A DNA stretch of 64,000 nucleotides from Quercus robur. Taxonomy: Eukaryota; Streptophyta; Magnoliopsida; Fagales; Fagaceae. The position numbers and the translations under genes were made by a program. The notes beneath the pieces are model-generated. The model was not told where the DNA came from. It worked only from the letters and a program-made list of their open reading frames with translations, and ran no database searches. Position 1 is the stretch's first letter; each line of letters begins with the position of its first letter. Of the stretch, positions 1 to 13,300 are shown in pieces. The stretch spans positions 19,548,667 through 19,612,666 of the forward strand of contig NC_065538.1 of assembly GCF_932294415.1 (NCBI RefSeq), written 5' to 3'.

Positions 1-664
1 CGTGACGACCCCAAGATGATATTGGGCTCGTACGTAAAGAGGGCCCAAACAATATCATTTGTAGAGCGTGGGTTTGAAGGGTTAGGCCTTGGTCATTGGT
101 CGGTGGATAACCATGGTGTTCATACAAAAGTAAGCCATGTTCGCTTCGAGGAGTCTTTCTCCTTGATACGGTCTAGGAGGCTCTGGTTTTTGGCCTTTTT
201 TCCCAGCCTCTCTTCCGGATTGCTTGCTTCTCCTTTTATATTAGCCTGTATCCCTTATCCTACGTTCACGTGTAGGTTCGACTTTCTAGGACTGATACTT
301 GTCCCATCAACCCATACCCAAAGTGGTTGGGAGTGGTTGTAAAAACTGAAGAGCATGACTCTGTTAGGTGCAGAGTATTCAATGGCGGTAATGGCAGCTT
401 TCCCTTTGTCCTTGGTCGTTATACTATCCAGCGTCCCTTTCTCTATTAACATAGATATTTTAGGTTTTTCCCAAAACTGTTCCTATACCGCTCTTGCCCT
501 TTCTTTCAGGAGGACCTCGGATATGCCAAGGACAGAATTATCCTCGGCTATGTCTCAAGACTACTTGGACTTTTATTACATGTCCTCGGCTATACCTCTC
601 CTCGGCTCGGGCCTTGGACCCCAATGTAAAAATAGGCCAGGGCCACAAATTCTTGGGCCCCACA
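1..664 (-). repeat. 3' LTR (incomplete at window start)
   Basis: Matches 3593-4256 base for base in length. It ends on the plus strand in CCCCACA, the complement of the TGTGGGG start of the LTR. Related sequence recurs as solo LTRs at 28174-28825 and 30317-30924, which share the layout of a TATAAAAG box followed by a GA-rich stretch. Confidence 0.85.
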
Positions 665-1796
665 ATAGCCCCTCAAAATCCTGCTGTTCGACCTCTTAGT
701 CGGAGAGGAGGGTTTTGGTGATGTCAAGTCTTTATTACAGCTCGTTTAGCTCTGACCTTCATTAATGTTGGTGTCCCTTCATCTATTTAGGAAATGCGCC
801 GGGTTACGAGACATTCGTCTAGATTTTCACACGGGGCGCTCCTGCCGTTTCAGTGTACGAGGCACATCTTTAATAGATTTACATTACGAGGCCGATCAAA
901 TTTGTCGGTTATAGATGACATTGGGAAGTTGAACAGACGCTACCTCATTTGCAGATCTTCTTGGAAATCTGTACGGATTAAATGCCATTGAACTTACCTT
1001 CCATATAAGAAGCCAGACGAGAGGGTATTCCCTTCGCGTAAAGACCCTTTATCCTTTCTAAAGCCTAAAACCTCAAGCTATGCTCAAAGTTTTCCTTATC
1101 AGCACAGTCAAAGCTTATAGTGTGACACGTTTGAGGTAGAAGCGGGGATGAAAAGATCACATCCTTCTCCGAAGCGTTATGTCCCTCCGAAACTTAAAAT
1201 GGCTCGGTCAGGGCAGGGTTGGCAGAGACTCAAGATACTTCCCACCCTCCTTCAGCCAAAATCCGAAACAGGTGCTAGTTGCATCAAGCTTTTGGTGCGA
1301 TTGAGCTGGGGTTATCCATTATCAGTACCGGCCGCTCTCCTATGAGCATAGCTAATATGGCACCAGCGTGTTAGGAGTCAAGGCTGACGCAGGGACTAAG
1401 TATCCCTACTTCTTCCTCTGTTCCTTCACTGGTGCCTCCTTTTGCCTCCCCTTCTTCTTCTTTCCCATCACCAGATCCATCCTGGTGCTTTTACTTCTTC
1501 CTCTTCTTCTCCTCTTCCATCAAAAGGGGTCCTCCTCTCAATATGGTGGCTACTAGAGCAGAATTTAGAAAGACTTCTTATTGTTGTTTGTTTTGTTGTT
1601 TTCTTTTTTTTTTTATTCTTGTTTTTGTAATTTGTTTCCTATATAGGCTTGTTTAAACCCTTCATTGTACGCTGTACTACTTCTTTACATTAATAAAAGT
1701 TGCCATTGTTTTATTCTATGTATTCTTTCTTTCCTGCAATGGTTATGCCGTGAATGGACGTACTACCGTATGACTTCTTTTCATTTTTATACTCTG

Positions 1797-2145
1797 AACG
1801 ATGCTTAGGGCCGAAATCCCTGTTAATAAAAAGACCTTACTTTGCGCTTATTGAAACTATCCAGCACAATAATGCCGACTTGAACAAATGATACTTAGGG
1901 CAGAAACCCTTACAAAGAAAAAAGATGTTATTATGAACTTGTTAGAGCTGTCTGGCATAATAATGCCGACCTGAGAAAACAATGCTTAGGGCCGAAACCC
2001 TTATAAAAGATGTTATTATGAACTTATTAGAGCTGTCCAGCATAATAATGTCGACCTGAGAAAACGATACTTAGGGCCGAAACCCTTATAAAAGATGTTA
2101 TTATGAACTTATTAGAGCTGTCTTGCACAATAAGGCCGACCTGAA
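1797..2145. repeat. Tandem repeat, four copies of 85-91 bp
   Basis: Copies begin near 1797, 1886, 1977 and 2062, each with ACTTAGGGCCGAAACCCTTA followed by a stretch ending GCCGACCTGA. The array lies inside the LTR element, in the half next to the 3' LTR. It has no coding sense. Confidence 0.8.
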
Positions 2146-2351
2146 AAAGGGTTGTATACCCCAAACTGAACGAGATGATGGCTGAATGCTCGGTGTTGTG
2201 TAGGAGGTAATCATCTAAGGATATGTAACCCAAAATGAATAGCCCACGCGGGTCGCCGAGTACTAAGGTGTTTCGCCATCTTCCTAATGACCTTCATAGC
2301 CTTAGTCTTTTTTGGTATTCGGTCCGAGGACTGAGCGACTTAGAATTCTCC

Positions 2352-3335
2352 TTAAGTGGCTGATTTTTCCATAGGTTTGAGCCAGAGGACCATGCAATAC
2401 CTTGGTTCTGTCCAAAACTTAACTTTTTTAAGTAGTTGGTTTCCCCATAGGTTTGAGTCCGAGGACCATGCAATACCTTGGTTCTGTCCAAAACTTGATT
2501 TTTAAGTAGTTGGTTTCCCTATAGGTTTGAGTCCGAGGACCATGCAATACCTTAGTTCTGTCCAAAACTTAACTTTTTTAAGTAGTTGGTTTCCCCATAG
2601 GTTTGAGTCCGAGGACCATGCAATACCTTGGTTCTGTCCAAAACTTGATTTTTTAAGTAGTTGGTTTCCCCATAGGTTTGAGTCCGAGGACCATGCAATA
2701 CCTTGATTTTGTCTAAGACTTAGCTTTTTTACGTAGTTGGTTTCCCCATAGGTTTGAGTCCGAGGACCATGCAATACCTTGATTCTGTCCAAAACTTAGC
2801 TTTTTTAAGTAGTTGGTTTCCCCATAGGTTTGAGTCCGAGGACCATGCAATACCTTGGTTCTGTCCAAAACTTGATTTTTTAAGTAGTTGGTTTCCCCAT
2901 AGGTTTGAGTTCGAGGACCATGCAATACCTTGGTTCTGTCCAAAACTTGATTTTGAAGTAGTTGGTTTCCCCATAGGTTTGAGTCCGAGGACCATGCAAT
3001 ACCTTGGTTCTGTCCAAAACTTGATTTTTTAAGTAGTTGGTTTCCCCATAGGTTTGAGTCCGAGGACCATGCAATACTTTGGTTCTATTCAAAACTTGAT
3101 TTTTTAAGTAGTTGGTTTCCCCATAGGTTTGAGTCCGAGGACCATGCAATACCTTGGTTCTGTCCAAAACTTGATTTTTAAGTAGTTGGTTTCCCCATAG
3201 GTTTGAGTCCGAGGACCATGCAATACCTTGGTTCTGTCCAAAACTTGATTTTTAAGTAGTTGGTTTTCCCATAGGTTTGAGCCCGAGGACCATGCAATAC
3301 CTTGGTTCTGTCCAAAACTTAGCTTTTTTAAATAG
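2352..3335. repeat. Minisatellite, about 13 copies of 73-79 bp
   Basis: The phrase CCATAGGTTTGAGTCCGAGG recurs about every 75 bp, with copies beginning near 2352, 2431, 2508, 2581 and so on to about 3256. Open frames across it in several phases only read the same repeated peptide, so they are by-products. The array is internal to the LTR element and makes up a third of its interior. Confidence 0.9.
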
Positions 3336-3559
3336 TTGGGGGAATTAACCCCTCAGCTATGGCGTGGGACCCTGGTTTAGGGGGATTAGCTCCTCGGCCA
3401 AGCCCCTAGAACCATCCGCGCTACTGATGCTACGAAGCGTAACCCCTATCGAAGAAACGTAGCCCCTAGTGGAACTTTATGCTAGGACACTACAACCGGC
3501 TGTTGGAAATGATGGGGGGATTGTCTCAACCCATCGCCTGTGCCAACACACAAGCCCTT

Positions 3560-3575
3560 CCCACAGACGGCGCCA
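3560..3575 (-). promoter_or_regulatory. tRNA primer-binding site of the LTR element
   Basis: On the minus strand, two bases inside the 5' LTR, the sequence TGGCGCCGTCTGTGGG starts with TGG, the complement of a tRNA CCA end. This kind of TGGCGCC start is common in plant Ty3-type elements. It fixes the orientation of the element; the exact tRNA is not assigned. Confidence 0.7.
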
Positions 3576-3577
3576 AT

Positions 3578-4256
3578 TGTAGGGATTCAATTCGTGACGA
3601 CCCCAAGATGATATTGGGCTCGTACATAAAGAGGGTCCAAACAATATCATTTGTAGAGCGTGGGTTTGAAGGGCTAGACCTTGGTCACTGGTCGGTGGAT
3701 AACCATGGTGTTCATACAAAAGTAAGCCATGTTCGCTTCAAGGAGTCTTTCTCCTCGATACGGTTTAGGAGGCTCTGATTTTTGGCCTTTTTTCCCAGCC
3801 TCTCTTCCGGATTGCTTGCTTCTCCTTTTATATTAGCCTGTATCCCTTATCCTACGTCCACGTGTAGATTCGACTTTCCAGGACTGATACTTGTCCCATC
3901 AGCCCATACCCAAAGTGGTTGGGAGTGGTTGTAAAAGCTGAAGAGCATGACTCTGTCAGGTGCGGAGTATTCAATGGCAGGAATGACAGCTTTCCCTTTG
4001 TCCTTGGTCGTTATACTATCCAACGTCTCTTTCTCTATTAACATAGATATTTTAGGTTTTTCCCAAAATTGTTCCTATACCGCTCTTGTCCTTTCTTTCA
4101 GGGGGACCTCGGATATGCCGAGGACAAAATTATCCTCGGCTATGTCTCAAGACTACTTGGACTTTTATTATACGTCCTCGGCTATACCCCTCCTCGGCAC
4201 GGGCCTTGGGCCCCAATGTAAAAATGGGTCAGGGCCACAAATTCTTGGGCCCCACA
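3578..4256 (-). repeat. 5' LTR
   Basis: A 679-bp LTR with TG...CA termini, read on the minus strand. A TATAAAAG box near 3824-3831 (minus strand) would be its promoter, and the same box sits at the equivalent place in the solo LTRs further right. CCGAGGA/TCCTCGG motifs are frequent, a feature of this LTR family throughout the window. Confidence 0.88.
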
Positions 4257-4550
4257 AGGGTAATTTTAAAAACTTCTATATTTTTAATTGATAAACAAGG
4301 TATTAAATGATGTTTCCTTAAAAAGTTGGATTTTTTAAACAAAACCTATTTGGGAGAAAGTTAGTACACTTTGTTTTTAAAATTAAAGCAAAATTATATA
4401 CAAATATCAAGAATATCTCATGCAAGTGATGCAACCATAATATATCTGTGGTGAAAATACCATTTTGGTTCTTACGTTTTTGTAGTAGTCAATTTGATCT
4501 ATATTATTTTTAACTTGTCGTTAATTTAGTCTTTACCGTCAACTCACTAA

Positions 4551-5050
4551 CCAAAATTGACTATAAGTTAAAAATAACATGAACCAAATTTACTGTTATC
4601 AAAATGTAGGAACCAAATTGATAGTAACCCTAAAATGTAAGGATCAAAATGATATTCTTTATTATATATGTATGTGCAAACCTATAAACTATTGATAAAT
4701 GTTTCTCATTTTGAGAAATGTGCATTGCAAATTTACAACTCATAATTGAATATTTATTATTTCATAACTTATAAGAGAGTTATTAACAAGATATATATAA
4801 CCAAAATTGACTGCAAGTTGAAAATAACATAGACCAAATTTACAGTTACCAAAATACAGGAATCAAATTGATAGCAACCTTAAAATGTAAGGATCAAAAT
4901 GATATTTTTTATTATATTTGTATGTGCAAACCAATAAACTATTGATAAATGTTTTTCATTTTGAAAAATGTCCATTGCAAATTTACAATTCATAATGAAT
5001 ATTTATTATTTCGTTAACTTAGAAGAAACTTATTAACAAGATATATATAT
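4551..5050. repeat. Tandem duplication of 250 bp in AT-rich DNA
   Basis: 4551-4800 is repeated at 4801-5050, both starting CCAAAATTGACT and ending near a TA run. The first half also carries a partial inverted repeat (4450-4500 against 4600-4660, TTTGGTTCTTACG versus GTAGGAACCAAA), suggesting a fold-back element that was then duplicated. No gene is visible in 4257-5530; a (TA)n run lies at 5041-5062. Confidence 0.75.
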
Positions 5051-5372
5051 ATATATATATATCATAAAATTGAAAATATATCTTACAAATGATTAATTTG
5101 ATTATTACTTAGCAGTTGTTTTTAATAAAATTAACTAAATATATTAAATGAGAATATATTTATAACATCCACATTCAATTATATGGTCCAAATTTTGCAG
5201 GGAGAGAGAAGCAAAAGGCACTGTTAGACATATTATTTATTGGGCTTAACTGTATGGTCCAATAAATTTGTATTGAAAACAAGTGCCACAAAATGTTGGA
5301 CTCAAGTAAAAGCTCAAATATTAGCAAAAACCCCGATACATCTAAGTAATTTGACACAATACGATCTATATA

Positions 5373-5404
<32 letters not shown>

Positions 5405-5541
5405 TATGATTCATAAGCATATTCGATACAGACAATACAAAATTTTTTTGGCTCAATTCAGTACATATTTAATGATACGAATCACCTCGTGTCCAATACT
5501 AACAATAAACAAGCCACCTTCTTGCATAACCTACGGTTTAG

Positions 5542-5880
5542 GGTCCATTTAGATACAGCTGAAAACTGAAAACTGAAACTAAAAACTGAAAAACACTGTA
5601 GCAAAATAATTTTTAAATGTGTGAATAGTATCGTGGGACCAATTTTTAATGAAAAAGTTGCTGAAAAGTGAAATTTGTGGGTCTGTGAACAGTACACGAT
5701 GTGCTGTGATTAGCTGAAACAAATTGAAAAAGTCAAAATTTGCGATTACTGTTCATTGAACAGTACATAAACAGTAACCGCAGCACTCAAAAAGTTCAAA
5801 AACGCGTGAAAAAAAAAAAAGAAAAAAAAGAGGGAAAAATGCAGACGCAAACGCCCTATCCAAACGTAGCCTTAGTTTCC

Positions 5881-5911
<31 letters not shown>
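5542..5911 (+). mobile_element. MITE-like repeat ending in a poly(A) run
   Basis: The left end GGGTCCATTTAGATA is an imperfect inverted match to the right end at about 5857-5871. Internal motifs (CTGTAGCAAAATAATTTTTA, GAACAGTA) recur in reverse at 62873-63131. After the right inverted end comes about 28 A residues, and then an 11-bp direct repeat of the left flank, CTACGGTTTAG (5531-5541 and 5912-5922). The combination of A-tail and direct repeat looks like retroposition rather than simple transposase insertion. Confidence 0.6.
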
Positions 5912-5922
5912 CTACGGTTTAG

Positions 5923-7318
5923 TTTCATGAAGATGGGCTTTCATTTTTATTTTATGTTTTTTTCTTGGAATTCCTGTAGCCAATGATTTCCCGAGAAAGT
6001 ACATTTATACCTATCAAATACTTCTTGATTATTATTGTTATTTTTTTCACATAGAGCACTTAAATCAGTAACTGCAAAATAGAAAAAGTGTTGAGATATG
6101 CATATTTTGATAAAAAAAAAAACACCCACATCAGTGGGTGTAAAATCTACAGTAACTATATGCACCGTTACTATAGCTCGTGCATATAATATTTTAGTAT
6201 TTTTTTTTGGGTAGTGTTGGGTATGTGAGAGAGAGGAGTAGTGAGTGAGGAAATAATAAAAAATTGTAAAAGAATAAATTTTTTATTGAATAAATGTGTA
6301 GAATAGATAGACTGATGTAGGTGTTTTGTAAAAATTGGTGTATAAAATAGAAAAAGTATGTTTTTAGTGTAAAATAGAAGGAAACTTTTACACTTACTGA
6401 TGCAGTTGCTCTAAGGTATTCAAGCACATATGCAACATTTAATCAATCCATAAACAAAAATTTCTCACATAAGATAATTTCCTCTGAAGATTAGCCTTCC
6501 CAGGGAAAATAACAGACAGTACGCTATTTTGATTATTAGACTCCATTTTGATTGTGATGCTTGGAGACTATAGATGGTATGACATCATAAACCTTCAAAG
6601 ATAAATCTCAACACACCTAAATTTAATTGTTTTTTCCCCTCTAGAAAATTACTCTATCAAAAAATTATTTCACATGGTAGACTAAAACACATTTTCTTAC
6701 ACTTAAAATAAAAGTACAACACATTTTCTTACACTATTAGTAAACCTCATATTTGATATTTCAGTTTATTATACAAATGAAATCTCTGGTGGCTGCTAAG
6801 AGTCTTGTGATTTAATGATATTATCCAGTTCTCTCCACGAAAAACACGGATTTAATCTCCCTACCCCACAAATTGTCAGGGGAAAAAGAAAAAAAAGAAA
6901 TTCCTGATTACTGGTGTTTTAAATGCAATCCTAAACAAGTGTGGTCTTCACTTGAGAAGAGTAAGAAAAAAGGAATATTGTAAAATTGCCTCAATCATGA
7001 AATATAGTTGGAATCCTTATTTGTTCTATAGGTCAAGCAATTGGCTAAAGAGAAGTCCAAAGCATATATGTTAAAAAAATTAATTGAGTTTGGATCCTAA
7101 ACGGAAGGGATCCAGCTGAAAATGTATACATAATCAATGTATATAAAAAAAAAAAAAAAAAAAAAAAAGAGTATAGAAATCCCACTCAATTGGAGAAATT
7201 GGGATCGAAGATAGTTCACCCCCACCCCCCCCCCCCCCCAAAAAAAAAGGAAAAAAGAAGAAGCAAATTATTGAAAGAAAATATGTAAGCCAATTTCATA
7301 ATAATTGAGAATTTATTG
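5923..7318. other. AT-rich intergenic region downstream of tRNase Z
   Basis: No gene, RNA or clear element is seen. It holds homopolymer runs (A at 7147-7168, C at 7220-7239) and short uncoded frames. The 3' UTR of the minus-strand tRNase Z gene must lie in the part nearest 7318. Confidence 0.5.
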
Positions 7319-10300
7319 TTATGAACCGACATGTACAGCCTCTACAGCATCATCTACAATATCATCAGACTCATCAACTATCATCTCATTTTTAAAAAGC
7401 AGTTTTAAGTATGGAAGAACCTTTGGAAGTACTGGCAAATCTGCTATATTAACACTCATCATGTCAAACGCAATGCAAGTCTTATGCATGTGTGTCTCAT
7501 CAAATATCGGAATTTTTGGATATCTCTGGCTGAAGTGGGTAAGGATAATGCGGTACGCCCCAGCAGAGTCCCCAACTTCTATTGCTTCCATTGTTGTGCT
7601 ATGGTTTCTTGCTATAGCCTCATCCACCATGCCATCCTCAAAAGTAGCCTGCAACATTGACAAGGACAATTAGTCAATTACAGTCGATAACAGTAATTTT
7701 ACCTTGAACATGCTGATTAATAATTCAACACCTACAAGAAAAGTCAAAATAAGCATGAAAAAGTTCCACATTCATCTGATTTGCCACTGAACAGTGTATA
7801 AACAACTTCATCTATAATGGAAGTATAATTATACCATGCTTCAAAATGCACCTTGTCTGGGATTTTTTTAACAAGTAAAATGTACCATATATGGGAATTT
7901 GATTTAGAATTTATATCTGATGATTGGACTGTGTCTGCTTGGCAACAGTTTTTTCTTTTAATTTTTTAGCTTAATTGCTTATGTATAGCTTTTTAAAGTC
8001 TTACTTCTTCTGGGTACGACTATAACTTACTTTCTGAAAATAAGCAAATAAGCTTTTAGCAAAAAAGTTACATCCAAACGCACTGAAATAACTTAATTTT
8101 AATCCTTTTCATCAATACATTGCCACTGAAAATCTTGGAGCAGACCCATAAAAAATAGTATTAAAAAAAAAAAAAAAAAAAGGGAAAAGGGAGAGAAAAG
8201 GAGGGGGAGGGGGGAAGAGAGAGAGAAACAAAGCATCTTCTCAGGACCTTTCAAACAATTATAATCTTAAATATCATTAAATTTTATTCAATATTATTCT
8301 TATTTTATTTTTGAAGCTTCAACATATCTTTTATTTTTTTATAATTCGATAGTTACAACAAGAGGGGCGAGGGGATTTAAACCTTGATTCTCCTAGTAAA
8401 GGAGGGTAGGTTATTGCCACTAAGCTACAAGACTACAGGCAAAAAGGGAAGAAAATTGGTGTATAACAATCTCAGATTGCATCACGTTATCGAGGGAAGA
8501 AAACAATTTCTGTAAACTATAATGATAAACCAGGAAAAAAATCAAGTGATAACTTGCCTCATGTATAAGAACTGTTGCACCATGGGATGCTTCTATCAAT
8601 TCTGGGCAGGGCCTGGTGTCGCCTGAGTACACAATCTTCCACCCTGGTATCACTTTTCCAACGCTATTGATTCTCTCTGCTGCCTTCAATGCAACACCAA
8701 ATGCCTGTGGACAGTGCACGACGGGAAAACTAACCAAGGCCTCTAAACCAGCTTCACTTAGCGCTTTCTTCAAGGTCTTTAGGATTGGAAAAGCCATCCT
8801 ATTATCAACTGGACTACCTGGTCTCTTCCAATAGCTCTGCATTTGGGATCCTCTAGCAAACAGAGTACAATCAATGTTCTGTCCTGTTGGGCCATCTAAA
8901 ATTTTATTGGTCATATCCTCAACATTAATTGGACTTTCTGGAGAAGAGTGATCTTTATTTGATTCAATGAAACCCTCAAAAGCATCCAATGAAGCCGCTG
9001 TAGTGTGCTTACAATCAAGGAACTGCATATCTAAATCTTCAAGTCTTTGGTATGCATCTAAATATCTCTTAAGCTGCCTTGGGCCTACGACAAGTAATGG
9101 TTCATGAGGCACTGCCTGTAACAGATCACGCCGCAGAGCAAGTATTCTTGCCAAACCCGTGTGGTGATCAGCGTGAATGTGAGAGATCCAAATACACCTT
9201 AGATGTCTCACAGCATCGTCTGCACCCTCTACACCATATCTGTTCTCAAGGTACATTAATCAACATGTTAGACGGGAATTTAAAAGCTCTTTAAGTAATA
9301 GAAGATTTGTATAGCATTACCTCCTTTTCAACTGTCCTAGGGTTCCTTCGCCACAATCTAAGAGCAAACTTCCTTTTGCGAAAAGATTAATGAAGATCGA
9401 ACTAACATTACGGTATTTAGATGGCTGGGATGAACCAGTCCCAAGAAGAACAATCTCTAAGTCATCTCTTCTTATATTCTCCAAACAGCCAGGAAGAGAA
9501 TTCTCATTCAACCATGGCTCTTCAACAAAAACTTTACTATCTTGCAAGGAAGTTGTCTCCTCTGTCTCTCTGGACCCGTGCCAGAACTGACTGACACATT
9601 GGGCAGCATCTACAATCTCTGGAATCTCTGTCACTAACTCATCAATGATTTCTGTGGGAGTCGCTGAATTTGGAATACCAGATCTATCCAACCCAAGGTG
9701 AGCATAAGGACGCAAAGTGAACTGTTCAACATACAGAAGAAAAAATGCCATCATTATATGGCGTGTGTCTATACAAGATCAGAAAAATCAAGTCACTCAT
9801 AAAACTAACCATACTGCAGAACAAGTGAAGCATGGCCTTCGTAGGACAACAAAAAAAAAAAAAAAAAAATTCAAAGAGAAGGCATGACATTCTATATCCA
9901 TGGTGAATATAATGAGTATAGTGTCTACATTTGAGGAAAACTTGGTGTAGATATGCTGGAGCATTTATGTAAATGATCTTCTAAATATCTCGAGTAAATA
10001 GCCACTATCTTAACAACTCCCAAAATTCACTCTCTTGACTATCTCAATTCACATTCATTTCAAACCTCAATGAAAGATAACTTACAGAGTAAAGCTTGTG
10101 AATAAGATATGGTCTACTTTGTAAAGACGAAAGGTTAAACTACATCATATATGTTCTCCTATAAAAATTAGATGGGGCCAGAAGTTTATTATAGATCTCA
10201 ATTCAAACCTTGAGGAGATTTTTGGCAGCAATGCTTTCACACAGCTTTGAAACTGGACCCTGATAAGAAGAAACCAAATCAACTGGTCAGTAGGCCCCAA

Positions 10301-13300
10301 ATATGTCCAAGCTTGCCAATGAACTCCTAACAATCAAATATTATAATAATTATTGCCTTCCTATTATATTGCAACAAACCTCACTTGAAGCACTGGACTC
10401 TGGTGCTGAGTAATTAAGCTGCTGAAGAGACCAAAAACCTGGAGCTGGGAAAAACTGAGGGCACAAGTAATTGAGACGTGCTGCAATTCGTGCACTTGAT
10501 TTAAGAATTGGAATCTCCACATTCTTCCTGTAAAAGCATGAGACCTGTCAATTGAAGTAGCTAGGCACACACCACAAAGACTTGTAAATAAGAAAAGAGA
10601 CCCACATTTCATGTCCAGCTAGGATGTGTTGGGCTGAACCAAATCTTTCCATCCATCTCTGATAATTTGAACCACTTATTACAGATGCAGGACTTAAATG
10701 AATGATACAAGTAACAGTCTTAGCACTCTCTGGTAGATTGCCCAAGGCATCTACATAGTAACTACTGAGAGATTGTATAGACAACAACTCCTGCAAGTGA
10801 GATTCTGTGGGGCAGTCAACAAGGAGTACAATGGGCCCAGGAACAGAAGGACCCATTACATCACTTGGATGAACCTAAAAAAAAGGCAAATAAATCTATA
10901 GATTAAAACCTAGACCACATAACAGACTTCAGAAACAATAAAGCACAGGCAAGAGCCTCATAATATATCTTTAACGCATGCTTCTGGAACCCACCGTGAT
11001 ATTTTGGCGATCTGACTTCACTGAATTTCCGAGTTGCAGCTCACGATACTTTGGGCCAGGTTTAAGACCAAGAGACATAGCTTTGGCTGGGTCAAATTTC
11101 CCCTTAATCTCAGGCAATTCACAGACATATATCACAGACATATCACCAGGCTTCATTATAGACCCTGTTTTTCCATTTGGATCCATTCTCTCATCTAGAC
11201 CCCTTTCTGAAGGATTCTGCATGACAGGTTCTTCATTCAAGTGTGGAGACCTATCCACGCAACTTGGTCGTAGGAGAATGGCTGATATCTTGACAACCTC
11301 ATCATCAATGAGAACAATGGGTTCTTGAAACTGACTTGAATCAGGCATAGAAGCAGTATCAGAACTTAATATGGGCCCAAAGCTCCGAGTGTGAACCATG
11401 GCAGCATTTGGGATGAAAGACTTCATGGCATCAACTAGATACTTGAGATCTGATGGACCCCAAACATTGACCTTCAAAACAACAGAAACTCTTATTAGAA
11501 ATAATATAAGATAGAATTGCAAATCAACATTTTACAAAATTAACTGGAGAGACAATATGTGTATATATTGATCTGATACTCACAGACATTCCTTCGTCTC
11601 CCATGCCAGCCAAAGTCAATAGTAAACCTGTGGAGTTAAATTGAGCAATTCAGTGGCCTGAAGCACTCTCACTTGAATTACTATTCAGACATTAAGACAC
11701 ACTACAGATGTTTATATGCTACAAACTAAAACATTTTCTTTGGTTATAATCCGAAATTGAAATACAGTTAATGATCACAGATACATCATTGCTGATCTAT
11801 CAAGATACAAACCTGGAAGACCACCTGCAGTCTCTGAGCAAACACGAGAGAGAAATATGTGATCTATCTGAAGAAAGATACAAAACATTAATGTCTTCCC
11901 ACATGCAGGAAATATCTGATTAATCATTTTTATTAACAGAAGTTGGAAAAAAAACTTTATATATGGATTTACACAGTAAAGAGTGAAGTTTCCAGACATC
12001 TCATACCTTTGATAACTTAATCTTATGCTCTGTGCAAAATCGTTGCAATCCCTGCAATGAGAATAATAAATTAAGAGAAATAAATAAATTCCATAGGTTT
12101 ACACTTTTTTTTTGGGGGGGGGGGGGGGGGGGGGTGGGGGGGGACTATGCCTTGAATTAGATATAAGCATCAAATTAAGTTCAGTTTCATTTCTAAATTT
12201 TGATTAAAAAATAAAAATTCAGTTTCAATAAACACTTGACAATGACAAACCACTATTTTAGAATCAATGTGTTCATCTTGGATTAGGCATTAACCATTTA
12301 TAGTTCATATTAAAACAGAAAATTCAGTTCCCAATACCAAAAGAGAGACATAAAATATTGAGTTGACAATTAAAATGTCACCCCAGGCTTACCTCTCCAG
12401 CATTGAAAATAAATCTTTGCTTATCAAAGAAAAGCAAGACTGAAGGTGATGTATCCTGAGTATCCATTCCTGTCCCCAATATCTGTAATAAATAGACAAA
12501 GGCACCAATATTAGTCCAATGAGACAACTCAATTTTTCACATATATATGTCATCATTGAACAATCACTTTCTAAACATGCTAGTACTAATTAAACCCCAC
12601 AAAAATACAGATGAAAATTTCTCAACTACTGCTTGCTCAAACACAAAAACTCAGTTCATAGAAGTATGGTTGACAAAATGTTATTATCCAAATAAGCTAG
12701 TATTTTAAATTCCAAAATACCTTTTGCTCATGCTTGGTTGCATGGCCATAAGATCAAAGGTCCCTTGGAAACCCAGGAAAGGTTCCAGAACTAAGTTGCT
12801 TCTCATACTAATTAACCAGGAAATAAATATTACTATCTATTATTCATAAGTTACACATGCACCGATTGGTCTAGAACCCACCATCTCACCCTCTACCTGG
12901 CACGTAGGGAGGAGATGCTAGTTGAGCTAGAGTTCATTGGCAGAAATAAATATTAAATTAAAACCACATTCCCACAAAAATAGGATTCCAAGTTTCTGAC
13001 TTTAAACATATACTTCTGCAAATTACAGGGGACTAAAATTATAAACTCAGACCAGAATCTGTCAATTAAGCACATTATCCGCTCAAAAAAAAAAACCCCA
13101 AGAAACACATTTGACAGATCTCTTTCTCTCTTTTTCACATTACTTAACACCAATAACTAAATCTAGGAACACAATTTAGCATCAGAATCAACAAAAGCTT
13201 ATCCAAATAAATACCAGAACTAACTAAAGTGACAATAAAATAGAGAAAATTTTCACCATTCTAAACAAACCCAATTTGCAAAAACCACTATCAGACAAAA

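Larger units (their letters stand above)
1..4256 (-). mobile_element. Non-autonomous LTR retrotransposon, truncated by the window edge
   Basis: Two direct repeats, 1-664 and 3578-4256, align at a constant offset of 3592 with no net indel, so they are LTRs. The element reads on the minus strand: its 5' LTR is at 3578-4256, followed after two bases by a primer-binding-like site starting TGGCGCC (3575 down to 3560). A purine-rich tract (GAGGGGC, minus strand, about 665-680) precedes the 3' LTR. LTR ends are TGTGGGG and CCTACA on the sense strand. The internal 2.9 kb has no gag or pol, only two tandem-repeat arrays and short unlike ORFs, so it resembles LARD-type elements of the Ty3 superfamily. 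LTRs differ at roughly 5% by hand count, mostly transitions, so the insertion is not very recent. About 14 bases of the 3' LTR lie outside the window, so the target duplication (AGGGT at 4257-4261 is one candidate side) cannot be checked. Confidence 0.85.

Noticed and set aside
2294-3167. Overlapping open frames with a repeated peptide (WSSDSNLWGNQ) on the minus strand
   Set aside because: They occur in several phases of the 75-bp tandem array and only read the repeat; no start context or family match.
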